The notes: a model not told the origin generated them from the sequence alone. A DNA stretch of 64,000 nucleotides from CANIGN01 sp964538275 (GCA_964538275.1 CAZIFW010000002.1:43416-107415), one strand, 5' to 3'; positions 54,076 through 63,562 are shown, numbered from the stretch's first letter. Made by a program: numbers and translations.

Positions 54076-55059
54076 ATGAAAAAGATATTCGCTCTAGCCG
54101 CCATCGCTCTACTTGCGTCTTGTTCGGATCAAAAAGTGGGAACCAAGGAGAGACCTTTTAGCATGTATTTCATCCCGTCAGTGGATGCGCAAAAGCTCAA
54201 CAATGTGAGCGGAACAATGGCTCAGTATGTGAGCAAATATGTGTCTCAAAAACTTTATCAAAAAGACGAAGGCTTTTATGTAAAAGCGTCAGTGCCAACG
54301 AGCTACATAGCAGTGGTAGAAGCTTTTGGAACAAAGAAAGCAGACTTTGCGACCTTCAATACTTTTTCTTACATTCTCACTCGGGATATTAAAAAATATC
54401 CTATCGAAGCCGTTATCATTACTCTTCGTGGTGATGGAGAACGTACATATAAAGGACAAATCATTGCTCGTGCCGACAGTGGAATTAAAACTATCGAAGA
54501 TTTAAAGGGTAAAACTTTTGCATATACGGATGCAGCTTCTACTTCAGGATTTATTCTCCCCTCGAAGTTCATTAAAGATCAGGGTGTTGTTCTTAAGGAC
54601 ACAGTTTTCGCTCAAAAGCACGACAACGTAGTGACTATGGTTTACCAAAAACAAGTAGACGCTGGAGCAACTTACTACTCAAACCCAGTTGTAGAAGAAC
54701 TTGAAGGCGGCAAGAAAATTACAAAAATTACAGATGCTAGAGCGCGAGTTAAAACGCAGTTCCCTGACGTAGAAAAAATGGTTAATGTTATCGGCTACAC
54801 AGAAGAAATTCCCAATGAACCTTGGGTAATGCGCACTAACTTGTATGATGACGCAGAAGAAAATGCAAAAATTAAAGGATATGTAGTGGATGCTTTAGAA
54901 GAATTTTCTAAAACTGCAGACGGAAGAGTGGCACTTAAGGAGCTTGCAACCGCTACTAGTCTTGAACGTGTGACTGATTCTACTTACGAAGGCATTCGTC
55001 AGATCATTCTTGCAAACAAGGATTTAAACCTTGAAGAAGTTGTTAAAAAAAGCAAATAG
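54076..55059 (+). CDS. phnD: Phosphonate-type ABC transporter substrate-binding lipoprotein
   Basis: Lipoprotein (lipobox LASC, Cys at about 16) followed by a two-domain periplasmic binding fold with GKTFAYTDAASTSGFILPSKF, the PhnD-type anion-binding segment near 148-170. It binds phosphonate, phosphite or a related phosphate analogue; specificity cannot be read. First gene of phnDCE; the ATPase gene follows after 22 bases. Confidence 0.88.
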   Translation: MKKIFALAAIALLASCSDQKVGTKERPFSMYFIPSVDAQKLNNVSGTMAQYVSKYVSQKLYQKDEGFYVKASVPTSYIAVVEAFGTKKADFATFNTFSYILTRDIKKYPIEAVIITLRGDGERTYKGQIIARADSGIKTIEDLKGKTFAYTDAASTSGFILPSKFIKDQGVVLKDTVFAQKHDNVVTMVYQKQVDAGATYYSNPVVEELEGGKKITKITDARARVKTQFPDVEKMVNVIGYTEEIPNEPWVMRTNLYDDAEENAKIKGYVVDALEEFSKTADGRVALKELATATSLERVTDSTYEGIRQIILANKDLNLEEVVKKSK

Positions 55060-55081
55060 CTAAAGAAGAACGGAGCTTTGG

Positions 55082-55849
55082 ATGACTGCAATACTAGAGG
55101 TTAAAAATCTTAGTAAGATTTATGATGATGGCCGACAAGCCCTCAACGATGTTTCATTTACTGTAAACAAAGGGGACTTTTTCGGAGTCATTGGCCTTAG
55201 TGGATCAGGTAAATCTACGCTACTACGTTGTATCAATCGTTTGATTGAGCCCACTGAAGGGCAAATTCTATTTAACGGTGTGAATGTTCCTGAGCTTGCA
55301 TTTAGCGACTTAAGACAAACACGCCGTAAAATTGGGATGATCTTTCAACATTTCAATTTGATTCCTAGGAAGTCAGTTATGACGAACGTACTCTTAGGTA
55401 AACTTGGAGCGGCATCTTTGTATCAAGGTCTTTTTGTGAAGTTCTCTCAGGAAGATTTTGATTATGCGATGTACCTCTTAGATATCGTAGGTCTTAAGGA
55501 TAAGTGGAAATACCGTGCCGATGAAATGAGCGGTGGTCAAAAGCAGCGTGTAGCGATTGCACGTAGTTTGATGCAAAGACCAGAAATATTATTGGCCGAT
55601 GAGCCAGTCGCGAGTTTGGATCCAGCAACATCTCACAGCGTGATGGATTATTTTGAAAAAGTGAATAAAGAGATGGGAATTACTATCCTTTGTAACTTGC
55701 ACTTTTTAAGTCTTGTACGTCGTTACACTCCTCAAGTGATTGCACTTAAAGCGGGACAAAAAGTTTTTGAAGGTTCTGCGCAAGGAATTGACGAGGCTTG
55801 GTTCTCTCGCATCTATGGCGAAGAAGCGAAAGAGGTAACAATCCGATGA
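55082..55849 (+). CDS. phnC: Phosphonate ABC transporter ATPase
   Basis: 255 residues. Walker A GLSGSGKST (about 38-46), signature MSGGQKQRVAIAR (about 148-160), Walker B ILLADEPVASLD (about 168-179), and the Q-loop FQHFNLIPR. The stop codon overlaps phnE (ATGA). Confidence 0.92.
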   Translation: MTAILEVKNLSKIYDDGRQALNDVSFTVNKGDFFGVIGLSGSGKSTLLRCINRLIEPTEGQILFNGVNVPELAFSDLRQTRRKIGMIFQHFNLIPRKSVMTNVLLGKLGAASLYQGLFVKFSQEDFDYAMYLLDIVGLKDKWKYRADEMSGGQKQRVAIARSLMQRPEILLADEPVASLDPATSHSVMDYFEKVNKEMGITILCNLHFLSLVRRYTPQVIALKAGQKVFEGSAQGIDEAWFSRIYGEEAKEVTIR

Positions 55850-56928
55850 TTAGCGTTTTTCAGAAGAAATTTGAAGCCGAAAAAAGAAAAGCCTTTTGGG
55901 CAAGTTTTGTACTCGATACTTTCTTGATTTTTTATTTTCTCTTCATGTTTTATTTCTTTAGTTTGTCGTTTTCGAATGACACCGAGTATGCCACAAAAAA
56001 TATGAGTACCGACACTTTGTCGTACTTTGGGATCATCAGTGCCATTGTTGCCCTAGCTTGGGGCAAGATGGGTCGCACACCGGGTATTTCTTTAATTTAT
56101 AGAACAAATGGTTATTTGAAATCTGTTGTTCGCGACCAAGTTAAAAAAGTTTGGTGGCAAAAGCCCTACATCATTTTTTCTATCATTATGATGGCAGGAA
56201 CTTTTATCCTTGGCTTTCAAATTACGGATGTAAGTTTTAGATCGCTCTTTAGCCAAGAAGGTCTCTTGGGTGCGCAGCGAATTTTCACTGCACTTTTGGC
56301 TCCTAATTGGAATATTATTGGCAGTGTTTTATCTGCAATGCTTGAAACAATCTTTATTGCTTTGTTGGCAACGGCTCTTGCGATTCCATTTTCTTTTGTG
56401 GCTTCTTTCTTTTGTGCTCGCAATTTAGTTAAGAACTCTCGCATGGGTGGAATTGCATATGTTACTTTGCGTACGCTCTTTAACTTCACTCGTTCAGTAG
56501 AGCCTGTGATTTGGGCGATTATTTTCTCAGTATGGGTAGGCATTGGTCCTTTTGCGGGAATGCTTGCACTTATGCTTCACTCTATGGCTTCACTTGCTAA
56601 GTTATACAGTGAACAAATTGAAAGCATCGACAATGGTCCTCTTGAAGCTATGGAAGCAACGGGTGGAGGCAAAATTCACGTTGTTTGGCATGCGGTAGTT
56701 CCACAAGTTGTGATGCCTTTTCTTTCTTACACTATTTATCGTTGGGACATTAACATCCGTATGGCTACTGTAATTGGTATCGTTGGTGGCGGTGGCGTTG
56801 GAGCTCTCTTGTTCCAATATCAAGGTTTGGCTCAATGGAACGAAGTGGGCACGATTGTAATCGTGATTGCGGTTGTGGTTTGGGTCATGGACTTCTTAAG
56901 CGGAAAAATCCGAGAAGCGCTCGTTTAA
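55846..56928 (+). CDS. phnE: Phosphonate ABC transporter permease
   Basis: 360 residues with six or more helices and an EAA-loop, PLEAMEATGGGKIHVVWHAVVPQV (about 260-283), typical of ABC importer permeases of the PhnE group. The N-terminus carries an extra hydrophobic segment (about 15-45). The ATG at 55846 overlaps the phnC stop. The HAD gene follows after four bases. Confidence 0.9.
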   Translation: MISVFQKKFEAEKRKAFWASFVLDTFLIFYFLFMFYFFSLSFSNDTEYATKNMSTDTLSYFGIISAIVALAWGKMGRTPGISLIYRTNGYLKSVVRDQVKKVWWQKPYIIFSIIMMAGTFILGFQITDVSFRSLFSQEGLLGAQRIFTALLAPNWNIIGSVLSAMLETIFIALLATALAIPFSFVASFFCARNLVKNSRMGGIAYVTLRTLFNFTRSVEPVIWAIIFSVWVGIGPFAGMLALMLHSMASLAKLYSEQIESIDNGPLEAMEATGGGKIHVVWHAVVPQVVMPFLSYTIYRWDINIRMATVIGIVGGGGVGALLFQYQGLAQWNEVGTIVIVIAVVVWVMDFLSGKIREALV

Positions 56929-56932
56929 TCTG

Positions 56933-57760
56933 ATGACTTTTTACAGAGAAGAACGCCATCCTTGGATTCAAAAACATCAGAATAATTTTAAAGTGATGAA
57001 TCACGGCTCTGAGCTTATTGCTCAGGTACAGTCTAAAGACCCTGAAATTAATGAAACTAAAGCATGGGTTTTGGACTTAGATTCTACACTTTTCAATACA
57101 GGTTTAAGAAACAAAGAGATTTTTCGCTCTTTCCTAGAATTTAAAGGCAATGTGCCTGAGTCTTGGAAAAAAGCTGTTGAAAGTATTCACCCAATTAAAC
57201 AGAGCTTTAGTATTCGCGAGAGTATTGAATGGGCGCTAGGGCCTCATGTAGGAGAAGCGAATGCTAAAGAAGAGAGTTTCAAAATTTGGGGAGACTTTGA
57301 AAAGTTTTGGGAACACAATTTTTTTGCCAGCACCTACATGAACTTTGACCAGCCCTATGAGGGTGCGGCTCAGTTTGCTCAGCAAATATATGATCTTGGG
57401 TATTCCATTGTGTATCTTACAGGAAGAGATATGGCCCGTTCTCTAGAGGGGACTCTGGCGTCTTTATCGGCACACAAATTCCCTATGGGCGCACGCACTG
57501 ATCTTATCTTAAAACCTGGCTTTCGTTGGAGCATGACCGATGTAGAGTTTAAGCAAGAGGCCTCTCGCAAGATTGCTAAGAAACATCAGGTTGTAGCGTC
57601 GATTGATAACGAGCCTGAGAACTTGCACGCATTTGCTGAATATTTTCCGATGAGCGAAATAGTTTTATTTCACTCCATCATGAGTCCAAGAAATCCTGAG
57701 GCTTCAATTTTTGATGACTTAGGTAAGCGTGATCTAATCCTTTTAAAGAACTTCGCATAG
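56933..57760 (+). CDS. HAD-superfamily phosphatase
   Basis: 275 residues. Motif I DLDSTLFNTG (Asp48 nucleophile, Asp50 acid/base), motif II VYLTGRD (Thr), motif III Lys in VEFKQEA, and motif IV ASIDNEPEN. A cap region lies between motif I and II. It is four bases after phnE, so it probably handles the imported phosphorus compound or its product. It is not a phosphonatase by sequence (no phosphonoacetaldehyde hydrolase motif seen). Confidence 0.82.
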   Translation: MTFYREERHPWIQKHQNNFKVMNHGSELIAQVQSKDPEINETKAWVLDLDSTLFNTGLRNKEIFRSFLEFKGNVPESWKKAVESIHPIKQSFSIRESIEWALGPHVGEANAKEESFKIWGDFEKFWEHNFFASTYMNFDQPYEGAAQFAQQIYDLGYSIVYLTGRDMARSLEGTLASLSAHKFPMGARTDLILKPGFRWSMTDVEFKQEASRKIAKKHQVVASIDNEPENLHAFAEYFPMSEIVLFHSIMSPRNPEASIFDDLGKRDLILLKNFA

Positions 57761-57879
57761 CGGAACGTTTCGTCTCGAGTCTGGATTAGAGTTATTCTTA
57801 GACGCTCTAAACACTATCTTAACAAATGTTGAACTCTTTATTCTTTTTTGTTCATTAGTTTTTGAGAGACGATAGTTAT

Positions 57880-59070
57880 ATGGAAACCTACGGCAATATT
57901 TCTATTCAAAAATCGAGTAGAAAAGCTGCTTTTGCTATAGCCGAAGTCGTTATTGCCTTAATTTTAGTCACAATGGCCATAGCTTTAGTGGGTGGTCTTG
58001 GTCAGCAGGTTTTGAACTTAGGAAAAAAATCAAAACAAACAGCAGCCGTTGTTGAAATTAGATCTAAAGTAAATGCTATTACTCAAAATACAAGTTTGTG
58101 GATTTCAAAACTAAGAAGTTCACCTATCACGGGCCAAAGTATTTCAGCTTGCTTGCCTGACTCTTCAGCGATTTCTTCAATCCATGATTGTCCCGCTATC
58201 AGAGCTGATTTGTTGGATAATGACCCTGAGTTAAAAAAAATAGCAGGTTCCCAACTTCATGCATCGTCTATTCCATTAGTGGATATGATGGGAGAAAAAT
58301 TTGCAGGAACTATAGATGAACCTGTTTTTTATGACCTAGAAGGTAGGCTTTGTGAAAGAGACTGTGCTTTTAAAGTCAGTGGTATATTTTTAAGAACAAA
58401 TCCGGATACAAGTTCTAATCCTGGTAACTTAAGATTTGTGGTAAAAGTTCAACCTCATTTTTCATCTAAGAATAGCTTGCCTATGAAAACTCAGTACTTA
58501 TCGGTAGATGTGGGATCTATGTGGCAAGAGCCCGTGGGCTTGTGTCCAAGTGGAAGTATAAAAGTTGGATATTTTAGCAACGGTAAACCGAGCTGTATAA
58601 ATCCTACTAAGAAATGTGCTGCTGGCACTGTTCATATTGGTTTAGATTCTAGTGGTGAAGCAATCTGTAAAGCGCCACCTTCAAGTTGTAGCTCAAATGG
58701 AGCTTCTGTGGTTCTCAATGAGAGTGGAACAGATTTGGTGTGTTCTAACCAAAACAATGCAGCTGTTTGTGGCAGTGGCGAAATATTTTTGGGCTTTTAT
58801 GCGGGTACAGGAGTACCCATGTGTTCTGGAACTAATTTGAGTTGTCCTTCAGGCCAGGTTCAAATTGGGATCAAACAAGAGGGAGCATCTCTCGCAGCTC
58901 AATGTAAGACTTTGCCTAGCTGTTTAGACTCACAAAAGTTAAGTTACGATGGAAGTCAGTTTGTCTGCCAAAGTTCAACGGTGGCTTCTGCCTGCAGTTC
59001 CGGACAAGTAGTTGTAGGAATTAATGCAGACGGAAGTGTTAAGTGTGTGGTCTTGGTCAGCAGGTTTTGA
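57880..59070 (+). CDS. Truncated 5' part of a pilin-like Cys-repeat surface protein
   Basis: A prepilin-type leader: short polar leader, then KAA, cleavage before Phe, with Glu at +5 (FAIAEVVIALILV) and a hydrophobic helix. A beta/Cys domain follows (Cys pairs near 95-170), then modules of about 20-30 residues with the pattern C-x2-G-x5-G-x(8-9)-C (LCPSGSIKVGYFSNGKPSC, KCAAGTVHIGLDSSGEAIC and later ones). The frame ends after 396 residues because a 1055-bp tandem duplication shifts it (tail VVLVSRF). Without the repeat it would continue into the second frame. PilD could process it. I prefer the ATG at 57880 to a TTG at 57862. Confidence 0.8.
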   Translation: METYGNISIQKSSRKAAFAIAEVVIALILVTMAIALVGGLGQQVLNLGKKSKQTAAVVEIRSKVNAITQNTSLWISKLRSSPITGQSISACLPDSSAISSIHDCPAIRADLLDNDPELKKIAGSQLHASSIPLVDMMGEKFAGTIDEPVFYDLEGRLCERDCAFKVSGIFLRTNPDTSSNPGNLRFVVKVQPHFSSKNSLPMKTQYLSVDVGSMWQEPVGLCPSGSIKVGYFSNGKPSCINPTKKCAAGTVHIGLDSSGEAICKAPPSSCSSNGASVVLNESGTDLVCSNQNNAAVCGSGEIFLGFYAGTGVPMCSGTNLSCPSGQVQIGIKQEGASLAAQCKTLPSCLDSQKLSYDGSQFVCQSSTVASACSSGQVVVGINADGSVKCVVLVSRF

Positions 59071-60101
59071 ACTTAGGAAAAAAATCAAAACAAACAGCAG
59101 CCGTTGTTGAAATTAGATCTAAAGTAAATGCTATTACTCAAAATACAAGTTTGTGGATTTCAAAACTAAGAAGTTCACCTATCACGGGCCAAAGTATTTC
59201 AGCTTGCTTGCCTGACTCTTCAGCGATTTCTTCAATCCATGATTGTCCCGCTATCAGAGCTGATTTGTTGGATAATGACCCTGAGTTAAAAAAAATAGCA
59301 GGTTCCCAACTTCATGCATCGTCTATTCCATTAGTGGATATGATGGGAGAAAAATTTGCAGGAACTATAGATGAACCTGTTTTTTATGACCTAGAAGGTA
59401 GGCTTTGTGAAAGAGACTGTGCTTTTAAAGTCAGTGGTATATTTTTAAGAACAAATCCGGATACAAGTTCTAATCCTGGTAACTTAAGATTTGTGGTAAA
59501 AGTTCAACCTCATTTTTCATCTAAGAATAGCTTGCCTATGAAAACTCAGTACTTATCGGTAGATGTGGGATCTATGTGGCAAGAGCCCGTGGGCTTGTGT
59601 CCAAGTGGAAGTATAAAAGTTGGATATTTTAGCAACGGTAAACCGAGCTGTATAAATCCTACTAAGAAATGTGCTGCTGGCACTGTTCATATTGGTTTAG
59701 ATTCTAGTGGTGAAGCAATCTGTAAAGCGCCACCTTCAAGTTGTAGCTCAAATGGAGCTTCTGTGGTTCTCAATGAGAGTGGAACAGATTTGGTGTGTTC
59801 TAACCAAAACAATGCAGCTGTTTGTGGCAGTGGCGAAATATTTTTGGGCTTTTATGCGGGTACAGGAGTACCCATGTGTTCTGGAACTAATTTGAGTTGT
59901 CCTTCAGGCCAGGTTCAAATTGGGATCAAACAAGAGGGAGCATCTCTCGCAGCTCAATGTAAGACTTTGCCTAGCTGTTTAGACTCACAAAAGTTAAGTT
60001 ACGATGGAAGTCAGTTTGTCTGCCAAAGTTCAACGGTGGCTTCTGCCTGCAGTTCCGGACAAGTAGTTGTAGGAATTAATGCAGACGGAAGTGTTAAGTG
60101 T
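57992..60101 (+). repeat. Direct tandem duplication of 1055 bp
   Basis: Unit 1 is 57992-59046 and unit 2 is 59047-60101; I find no difference between them. The copies abut, sharing only a single G at the junction. The offset of 1055 is not a multiple of three, so it breaks the frame: 57862-59046 read directly into 60102-60929 would be one open frame. Confidence 0.95.
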
Positions 60102-60929
60102 GATTTGCTAGAGCGGGCTCCTGCAAATGAAAATCCAGATGATACAGCAGCAGTTCATCCTTCTGTTAAAGAGGTTTCTTCGGACGCTGGCTATCGGTTG
60201 CTTCGTTTAGATGCAAATAGAGTCATGGTCGAAAGTTTTGGCGATAAGTTGCGTTTTAAAATGATTAACGGAAAAATTTATGAGGCCACTGTAAAAACGA
60301 TTACAATTGATCTGTCTTCTAGCAGCAGCGGCGTGAGTGATGTCTCGAACTCATGGTTTTATTTATACTTATCGTTGAAGGGAGATTTGGGATTAAGGCT
60401 TCGTGCTTCGACTCTTCCTCCTTTGCAAGAAAACGTAAATAATCTTAAAGAAGCTTTAGGCGAGTATAAGTATTTAGGTTCAGTTTATAACGACAGCAGT
60501 GGAAGCTTGGTGCCGTTCACACAGTCTGGTAATAATTTTATCTTCCACCAATCAATGCGGGAAAGACCCACAAATTTAACCACTCATGTTTTTTGGAGTT
60601 GGCCTGGAGCTGTGGCAAAACAAAAAATAGATCTTAAGTACGTCCCCAAAACAGCGACATTTGCCAAAGTGCAACATTATATTCAAAACGAGCGTAACGC
60701 ACCCTGCGGGTGGAGTACTCTTTTTTACGTCGACAATACAAGTCCTTATTTTCAACACTTTATTATCCCTAGCGGAGATGGCACTATTGCAAACGTAGAG
60801 TTCGATATGCCGCTTGTTCCTCAAGAACAATTGGGCCTTTACTATGAAAGTGTGCCTCATTGTGCTGGCAGGACTGCCCTAGGACAAATAATTTCCATCA
60901 CCGGATGGGTTGATGGTTATCTTGAATAA
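59043..60929 (+). CDS. 3' part of the pilin-like Cys-repeat protein (second frame)
   Basis: The second frame starts inside unit 2 and contains the same Cys modules followed by the unduplicated C-terminal domain (60102-60929, about 275 residues), which begins DLLERAPANEN and is beta-rich with no family I recognise. It lacks the prepilin leader. The GTG at 59043 is a chance start at the duplication junction with no Shine-Dalgarno or promoter, so it is probably not expressed unless the duplication collapses. The merged protein would be 664 residues from 57880. Confidence 0.7.
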   Translation: MCGLGQQVLNLGKKSKQTAAVVEIRSKVNAITQNTSLWISKLRSSPITGQSISACLPDSSAISSIHDCPAIRADLLDNDPELKKIAGSQLHASSIPLVDMMGEKFAGTIDEPVFYDLEGRLCERDCAFKVSGIFLRTNPDTSSNPGNLRFVVKVQPHFSSKNSLPMKTQYLSVDVGSMWQEPVGLCPSGSIKVGYFSNGKPSCINPTKKCAAGTVHIGLDSSGEAICKAPPSSCSSNGASVVLNESGTDLVCSNQNNAAVCGSGEIFLGFYAGTGVPMCSGTNLSCPSGQVQIGIKQEGASLAAQCKTLPSCLDSQKLSYDGSQFVCQSSTVASACSSGQVVVGINADGSVKCDLLERAPANENPDDTAAVHPSVKEVSSDAGYRLLRLDANRVMVESFGDKLRFKMINGKIYEATVKTITIDLSSSSSGVSDVSNSWFYLYLSLKGDLGLRLRASTLPPLQENVNNLKEALGEYKYLGSVYNDSSGSLVPFTQSGNNFIFHQSMRERPTNLTTHVFWSWPGAVAKQKIDLKYVPKTATFAKVQHYIQNERNAPCGWSTLFYVDNTSPYFQHFIIPSGDGTIANVEFDMPLVPQEQLGLYYESVPHCAGRTALGQIISITGWVDGYLE

Positions 60930-60978
60930 AATTTTCTTTAATATCTAGAATGTTTATTTCTTAAGAAATTTTGCGTAA

Positions 60979-61206
60979 TTAACGATTCATTGCTTTTACA
61001 AACCAATCTATGAAACCACCAAACATAATTTCTACAGCAATAAGTGTGACTGCGCCGCTGAGTTTGATCCAAAAATTGTACTTGTTCCAAAAGGAATCTG
61101 CAGGCTCAGGACTTCGCTTGTTTTTTTCAAGTAGATCTTCGAATCCCTCAAAAGCTTTGGGAGGGTCTTTTTTATAAGTTAGCTTTGAATCGTCATTCGT
61201 TGACAC
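60979..61206 (-). CDS. Small single-span membrane protein
   Basis: 75 residues read from a GTG; a charged N-terminal half (about 1-40) and one membrane helix (about 48-68, KLSGAVTLIAVEIMFGGFI). No family recognised. It lies in the 60.9-61.3 kb gap between the pilin-like gene and the DUF2780-like gene; the 110 bases after it hold nothing I can identify. Confidence 0.55.
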   Translation of the reverse strand: MSTNDDSKLTYKKDPPKAFEGFEDLLEKNKRSPEPADSFWNKYNFWIKLSGAVTLIAVEIMFGGFIDWFVKAMNR

Positions 61207-61315
61207 TTCTAAAGATTAACATCGAACACCTATGAGAAATGGATGAGGCTTATGTGAAAAAATAACGCAACGTTTATTCGGCGTCGGCAGTGAAAACTAA
61301 TTTTTAATTTTGGAT

Positions 61316-61714
61316 TTAGCGCTTTAAAAACTTAGCGAGCATTTCTTTCACTTGAGGGCCGCCTTTTTCTTCGAGCGTCTTCAAGGTGATATTTACAAAT
61401 TCTTGTACTTTAGTGACATCAATTCCAAGCTTTTTAAACTCGCCAGCTAGATTGGCCATTTCTCCAAGTTTTGCAGCCTTTTCGCCAAATACAGAGGCAA
61501 AACCTCCGAGTGCGCCCATAAGACTTGCAGAGGCTTTAGGGGCAGCAGCTACAAGCTCTTGCCATTGAGAGCCGAGCATATCGGTGATTTTTTTAAAGTC
61601 GGGTTGTGCGAGTTTATCTTGGCAGAACTTCAAAAGGAGGCCGAGGCCTCCTTTTGCTTGTTCTTCTGAAATTCCAAGCCTTTTGGTGAGTTCCTGAATG
61701 ATGTTTTGAATCAT
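61316..61714 (-). CDS. DUF2780-like protein
   Basis: 132 residues, Ala/Gly/Leu-rich helices, start MIQNIIQELTKRLGISEEQAKGGLG and a GALGGFASVFG segment, the pattern of DUF2780 (VcgC/VcgE-like) proteins of unknown function. No signal peptide seen. AAGGAA precedes the ATG. It lies 18 bases after etfA and probably ends the etf transcript. Confidence 0.65.
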   Translation of the reverse strand: MIQNIIQELTKRLGISEEQAKGGLGLLLKFCQDKLAQPDFKKITDMLGSQWQELVAAAPKASASLMGALGGFASVFGEKAAKLGEMANLAGEFKKLGIDVTKVQEFVNITLKTLEEKGGPQVKEMLAKFLKR

Positions 61715-61732
61715 GGCTTGTTCCTTTCTTTC

Positions 61733-62713
61733 TTATCCTTGTGAGAGAAGTTTTTTAAATTCTGCAGTCAATGCAGGCACAACTTGAAACAAGTCGCCAA
61801 CTGCGCCGTAATCTGCCTTTTGAAAAATAGGAGCTTCTGGGTCGGTGTTGATAGCAACAATGACCTTAGAAGTTTTCATACCTGCTAAGTGTTGAATCGC
61901 ACCTGAAATTCCACATGCGATGTATAGGGTAGGGTTCACAGTTTTACCGGTTTGCCCTACTTGCATAGCGTGTGGAGCGTAACCTGCATCTACCGCAGCA
62001 CGTGAAGCACCTACAGTTGCTCCAATAACGTCTGCAAGTTCGTTGAGGATTTTAAAACCTTCTGCGCTCTTGAGCGATCTTCCACCACTGACAATACGAT
62101 CTGCTTCTGTAAGATCGGCTTTGGCAGAATTCCCGCCACCTTCAACAGAAGAAACTTTTGTAAGTCCACCACCTTTTGTTGCAGCTTGATCTACGATGTT
62201 TGCAGCTTTACCTAGGGGGGCGCCAAGTTTGAATACGTTAGGGCGAAGACTTACCACTGCTTTAGGGCTTTTCACTTTGTATTCTACAAAGTATTTGCCC
62301 GCAAGTTGTGGGCGCTTTACAGAGAGTTGGCCACCGTTAGATTTTAATCCAACAGCATCAACTACTAAACCCGCGTCGAGTTTGATCGCCATAGTGGGAA
62401 AAAGATCTTTTACTAAAGAGTTTGCAGCGCCAGAAAGAACTGTAAATCCACCGTCGTTAAAAGTTTTTGCAATACTTTCTTTGTAAGTTTCTGGTTGATA
62501 CGTTTTCACGTCAGCGTCGTTTACAAGAAAAACTTGTGTAGCGCCTTGATCTCCAGCAGAAGCTGCAATTTGAGCAGAAACTGAAGAGAGGTTATCTCCA
62601 AAACAAATTGCAGAAACTTCAAAGCCCTGCTCTTTAAATACGTGAATAACTTCGAGTGATGATTTTTTAACTGTGCCGTCTTTTTGTTCAATGAGTACAA
62701 GTGCTTTAGACAT
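61733..62713 (-). CDS. etfA: Electron transfer flavoprotein alpha subunit
   Basis: Carries electrons from acyl-CoA dehydrogenases to the quinone pool, binding FAD. The C-terminal FAD domain has GASRAAVDAGYAPHAMQVGQTG and LYIACGISGAIQHLAGM (about 235-280). Length 326. Sixteen bases after etfB; the pair is the usual etfBA operon. Confidence 0.94.
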   Translation of the reverse strand: MSKALVLIEQKDGTVKKSSLEVIHVFKEQGFEVSAICFGDNLSSVSAQIAASAGDQGATQVFLVNDADVKTYQPETYKESIAKTFNDGGFTVLSGAANSLVKDLFPTMAIKLDAGLVVDAVGLKSNGGQLSVKRPQLAGKYFVEYKVKSPKAVVSLRPNVFKLGAPLGKAANIVDQAATKGGGLTKVSSVEGGGNSAKADLTEADRIVSGGRSLKSAEGFKILNELADVIGATVGASRAAVDAGYAPHAMQVGQTGKTVNPTLYIACGISGAIQHLAGMKTSKVIVAINTDPEAPIFQKADYGAVGDLFQVVPALTAEFKKLLSQG

Positions 62714-62728
62714 TCTAAGCTCCTAACC

Positions 62729-63505
62729 TTAAATTACTTTCGCTTCGTTGCGGAGAGCATCGACAATTTGTTTGGCGAGTTCTTCGGGGGTGCCTTTGAA
62801 AACTTTTCCAGCTGCTTTTTCTGGAGGAAGTTCAAAGTTTACAGCTTCAATTTTAGAATCTTTAGCGCCTAGTCCAAGTGATTCCAAGGGAACCACTTCT
62901 ACTTTTTTTTGTTTAGCTTTCATGATTCCAGGAAGTGAAGCATATCGAGGTGTGTTGAGTCCTTTGTTCGCTGCAATCAATGCGGGAGCTTTGAGTTCCA
63001 TGATTTCTTCTGCGCCGCCATCAGCTGCACGACGAACTTTAATCGTTGCGTCTGTAACACCTTCAATTTTTGTAACGACAGTTGCGCGTGACCAACTCAA
63101 GAGTTCCGCTACCATTTGAGGAACGGCAAGTGCATCGTCATCGATAGCTTGTTTGCCAGTAAGCACAAGTTGAAAACCTTTTTGCTTTACAACTTCTGAA
63201 AGTGCTTTAGCGATAACAAAACTATCGCAATTTTTATATTCTTCTTCGCTCACTTTAATGTGAATGGCGTCGTCGCAACCCATTGCAAGTGCAGTTCTTT
63301 GCGCATCCACAACGCGATCTGGTCCTACGGAAATTACAGTGGCTGTTCCTTTAGTGGCATCGCGAGTTTTGATGGCTTCTTCAACAGCAAATTCATCATA
63401 AGGATTTAGAATAAATTTCACTCCTGTCAGGTCGAGCCCAGCCGCGCTGACTTTTGCCTTTGTTTCTGTGTCAGGTGTTTGTTTCACAAGGACTGCTATC
63501 TTCAT
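62729..63505 (-). CDS. etfB: Electron transfer flavoprotein beta subunit
   Basis: Partner of EtfA, binding AMP. N-terminus MKIAVLVKQTPDTETK and NPYDEFAVEEAIKTRD, then GKQAIDDDALAVPQMVAELLSW, the ETF signature. The ATG at 63505 gives 258 residues. There is no Shine-Dalgarno; TTGACT and TAGCGT (63513-63541, minus) would start transcription one base before the ATG. Confidence 0.94.
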   Translation of the reverse strand: MKIAVLVKQTPDTETKAKVSAAGLDLTGVKFILNPYDEFAVEEAIKTRDATKGTATVISVGPDRVVDAQRTALAMGCDDAIHIKVSEEEYKNCDSFVIAKALSEVVKQKGFQLVLTGKQAIDDDALAVPQMVAELLSWSRATVVTKIEGVTDATIKVRRAADGGAEEIMELKAPALIAANKGLNTPRYASLPGIMKAKQKKVEVVPLESLGLGAKDSKIEAVNFELPPEKAAGKVFKGTPEELAKQIVDALRNEAKVI

Positions 63506-63512
63506 AAAGTCG

Positions 63513-63541
63513 ACGCTAAAAAGAGCCTCTATGACAGTCAA
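63513..63541 (-). promoter_or_regulatory. Possible etfB promoter
   Basis: On the minus strand TTGACT (63536-63541), 17-base spacer, and a weak -10 TAGCGT (63513-63518). Start would be 63506. Confidence 0.35.
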
Positions 63542-63562
63542 GTAATGTTTCCTTGTGAGCTC

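Noticed and set aside
53952..54104. N-terminal extension of the DMT transporter
   Set aside because: Not hydrophobic and overlaps the phnD start on the other strand; a later start is more likely.
60956..60969. ATTTCTTAAGAAAT palindrome
   Set aside because: 14-bp AT-rich palindrome in an AT-rich gap; expected by chance and lies in a short gap with no promoter.
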